Positions 11,849 to 14,026 of a DNA stretch of 14,026 nt are shown here, piece after piece. The stretch spans positions 34,894 to 48,919 of the forward strand of contig DEBI01000098.1 of assembly GCA_002348465.1 (NCBI GenBank), given 5' to 3'. A model generated the notes under the pieces. That model did not search any database and was not told the origin of the DNA. It saw nothing but the letters and a program-made list of their open reading frames with translations. Numbering within the stretch: position 1 is the first letter of the stretch; each line of letters opens with the position of its first letter. The position numbers and the translations under genes were made by a program. The stretch is from Gemmatimonadales bacterium UBA2960 (GTDB taxonomy: Bacteria > Gemmatimonadota > Gemmatimonadetes > Longimicrobiales > Gaopeijiaceae).

Positions 11849-14026
11849 ATGCCGATGGTCGGCCCACTCCTGTTCGCTACACTGATGCAGGTTCCTGCAC
11901 CTACTCAAGAAATCCTTACAGCCCCCAGCTACGATGAAAGCATTCCGACACTGGAAGAAGTGGTAGGTCACGGATTCAGAGAGGAAATCACTCATCCGGA
12001 TGAGATCGTCACCTACTTCCGCGCGCTAGCGGATGCAGCTCCGGACCGCACGCGCCTGATTCAGTACGCCCAAAGCTGGGAGGGACGACCACTCCACGTA
12101 TTAGTCATCGGGTCACCTGAACGCATCGCAGACCTAGAGGGGGTCAAGGCCGACCTCGCTCGCTTTTCAGCAGTTAAAGGTCTTTCAAATGCAGAGATCG
12201 AGGAGCTCATCACTGAACTCCCCGTAGTCACCGCATTAATGCACGGAATCCATGGGAATGAGATCAGCTCCAACGGAGCCGCGATGGCTGAAGCATATCA
12301 TCTCCTTGCAGCGGAAGGAGACGCGACTGTAGACATGATCCTCCGAGAGTCACTGGTACTTATCGACCCCACCGAAAACCCAGACGGTCGGGCGCGCTTC
12401 GTGCAACACACAACCATGTCGCGGGCACGCTGGCCAAACCAAGAAGCCTACTCGGCAGAGCACGACGAGCCTTGGCCGGGAGGGCGCGGAAACCACTATC
12501 TCTTCGATTTGAACCGAGACCTCTTCATTCAAAGTCAGCCAGAGACAGCAGGAAAGGTCGACTTGTTACTGGAGTTCAGGCCGAACATCGTCGCAGACCT
12601 GCATGAAATGGGTGGCAACTCGACGTATTTCTTCCCCCCCACCGCTCCTCCCGAAAACCCATGGTACGGGGAACGACAGATTGAGCTGATGGAAGTCTTC
12701 GGGCGTGCGAACGCAGCAGCTTTCGATGAACGTGGTTTTGCCTATTTCAACCGAGAAGTGTTTGACCTGTTCTATCCAGGCTACGTCGACATGTGGCCGA
12801 TGAACCATGGCGCGCTTGGCATGACCTATGAGCAAGCATCAGCGCGTGCACTCGTGCTCGAGAAATCAGACGGTGACATCATGACTTACGGCGATGGAGT
12901 CCTCCATCACTTCACCGCAGCAATCACCACTGCAGCAACAGCTGCCCGACACAGAGAAAGCATCCTGCGCGATTATTTTGAATATCGCCGTGAAGGCGTC
13001 GAAATGGCCCGGAGCGGTCCAGCCGAGCTGTTACTTCACTCTAGGCATGATCCGGCCATGGCTAAGCGGCTTGCGATGATGCTCGCCTCCAACGGGATCG
13101 ATGTGCATTTCGCCACAGGAGACGTAAACACCTCAAGCGGACCGCTTCCCGGCTCTAGCACCTACATAGTGCCCTTAGACCAACCCGCTAGCCGGATGGC
13201 TCGTAACTTGCTAGACCATCACGTCCCAATGAGCGAGGCGTTCGTGCAACGTCAAATAGAGCGGAGGGCCCGTCGTGAGCGTGATGAAATCTACGACATC
13301 ACGGCCTGGAGCCAGTCGCTGTTATGGGACGTGGAGGTCATAGAATTAGATCGCAAGAGTGGTGCGGCCGGGCAGTTGCTCGATCCAGACTACGAGCCAG
13401 GGCCAGCTTCACCATTGCCCACAGCCAGCGTTGGGTACTTGATTCCTTGGGGTACTGCCGCAGCCGCTACCGTGGCAGAAGCGATGCAAAGCGGTATCCG
13501 GGTCCGCGCATCTGGCCAACGGTTCACTTTGGGCGACCGAGAATACGGACCAGGAACGGCTATCATCCGGACATCCGAAAACGGGGCGGATCTCGCCACT
13601 TCCTTAGGCGTTATCGCCGGCCGACACGGTGCCGAGCCTGTGCCCATAGATGATTCATACGTTACAGAAGGTGCATCTCTAGGGGCGAATAGCGTCCGGG
13701 CGCTCCGTTCCCCTAGGATCTTGCTGGCGTACGACCAACCAACCTCAAGTTATTCTACAGGATGGGCTCGATACATCCTTGAGCAGCGGTACGGTCTTCC
13801 AGTAACAGCAGTCCGTGGACGTAGCCTGGGTCGGGCCAACTTGTCCGAATACGACGTAATCGTACTACCGAGCGGAAACTATTCCGGAGTCATCGGATCA
13901 GGGCTTCTAGACCAGCTTAAAAACTGGATGTCTGAAGGCGGAACGCTCATCACCATGGCAAACTCAACCTCTTGGGCTACGCGTGCCGGACTGCTTTCGA
14001 CGAGCCCTGAGCGCCGGGGAGGAAGG
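11849..14026 (+). CDS. Secreted M14 family zinc carboxypeptidase (3' end beyond window)
   Basis: An open frame of 726 codons with no stop before the window end, so it is truncated at its C-terminus. Residues 1-18 look like a short export signal. The peptidase domain (about 45-340) has the M14 zinc ligands H135 and E138 in MHGIHGNE and H252 in ADLHEMGG. It also has substrate-site segments DPTENPDGR (173-181) and N222-R223 in DLNRD, and E328 in GMTYEQA as the likely catalytic glutamate. A middle region follows, and from about residue 620 a Rossmann-like segment (RILLAYDQP...EYDVIVLPSGNYSG...LKNWMSEGGTLI) resembles a class I glutamine-amidotransferase-like fold. Large M14 proteins with such tails occur in Bacteroidota and Gemmatimonadota. 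It should trim peptides outside the cytoplasm. ATG 11849 is the first start after the in-frame TGA at 11825; ATG 11855 is also possible. The ribosome site is weak (GGA, 11842-11844). Confidence 0.9.
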   Translation, partial: MPMVGPLLFATLMQVPAPTQEILTAPSYDESIPTLEEVVGHGFREEITHPDEIVTYFRALADAAPDRTRLIQYAQSWEGRPLHVLVIGSPERIADLEGVKADLARFSAVKGLSNAEIEELITELPVVTALMHGIHGNEISSNGAAMAEAYHLLAAEGDATVDMILRESLVLIDPTENPDGRARFVQHTTMSRARWPNQEAYSAEHDEPWPGGRGNHYLFDLNRDLFIQSQPETAGKVDLLLEFRPNIVADLHEMGGNSTYFFPPTAPPENPWYGERQIELMEVFGRANAAAFDERGFAYFNREVFDLFYPGYVDMWPMNHGALGMTYEQASARALVLEKSDGDIMTYGDGVLHHFTAAITTAATAARHRESILRDYFEYRREGVEMARSGPAELLLHSRHDPAMAKRLAMMLASNGIDVHFATGDVNTSSGPLPGSSTYIVPLDQPASRMARNLLDHHVPMSEAFVQRQIERRARRERDEIYDITAWSQSLLWDVEVIELDRKSGAAGQLLDPDYEPGPASPLPTASVGYLIPWGTAAAATVAEAMQSGIRVRASGQRFTLGDREYGPGTAIIRTSENGADLATSLGVIAGRHGAEPVPIDDSYVTEGASLGANSVRALRSPRILLAYDQPTSSYSTGWARYILEQRYGLPVTAVRGRSLGRANLSEYDVIVLPSGNYSGVIGSGLLDQLKNWMSEGGTLITMANSTSWATRAGLLSTSPERRGGR

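Noticed and set aside
1..14026. A defence island, biosynthetic cluster, CRISPR array or mobile element
   Set aside because: I found no transposase, integrase, restriction, toxin-antitoxin, Cas or carrier-protein genes and no array-like repeats. The gene content is chromosomal metabolism and envelope functions.

Overview
The window reads as ordinary, gene-dense chromosome from a Gram-negative heterotroph with moderate GC content. A carboxypeptidase-regulatory/TonB-plug protein, a Tat-exported M19 hydrolase, a probable lipoprotein and a secreted M14 peptidase point to a double-membrane cell that handles peptides outside the cytoplasm. This mix, and especially the plug protein without a barrel, is what I associate with Gemmatimonadota and related environmental lineages. 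That placement is an inference from gene content. I see no rRNA, tRNA, insertion sequence, CRISPR array or phage gene.

Layout. (1) 1-3793, plus strand: the 3' part of a DUF1460 cysteine amidase-like gene, a molybdopterin-dehydrogenase FAD subunit resembling HcrB of 4-hydroxybenzoyl-CoA reductase, a membrane-anchored alpha/beta hydrolase joined by a TTGA stop/start overlap, a two-TM PH-like protein, and a hotdog acyl-CoA thioesterase overlapping it by 8 nt. (2) 3805-6650, minus strand: a DASS/SLC13 anion:sodium symporter followed 14 nt later by a thiolase. (3) 6798-8479, plus strand, divergent from (2): an M19 membrane-dipeptidase homologue translationally coupled by GTGA to adenine phosphoribosyltransferase. 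(4) 8494-11741, minus strand: an uncharacterised lipoprotein, the TonB-plug protein, a PBP4B/EstB-like serine hydrolase overlapping it, and pterin-4a-carbinolamine dehydratase. (5) 11849-14026, plus strand: a large secreted M14 metallocarboxypeptidase, cut by the window end.

How the genes may work together. The thiolase, thioesterase, HcrB-like subunit and anion symporter suggest uptake of organic acids and CoA-ester breakdown. The M19, M14, DUF1460 and PBP-like proteins suggest peptide or peptidoglycan-fragment processing in the envelope. No single module forms a convincing new system. The points most worth a second look are the HcrB-like subunit with all four extra cluster cysteines but no alpha or gamma partner in view, the M19 protein lacking part of the usual metal site, the barrel-less plug protein with a palindrome over its putative promoter, and the lipoprotein with a His-rich motif.
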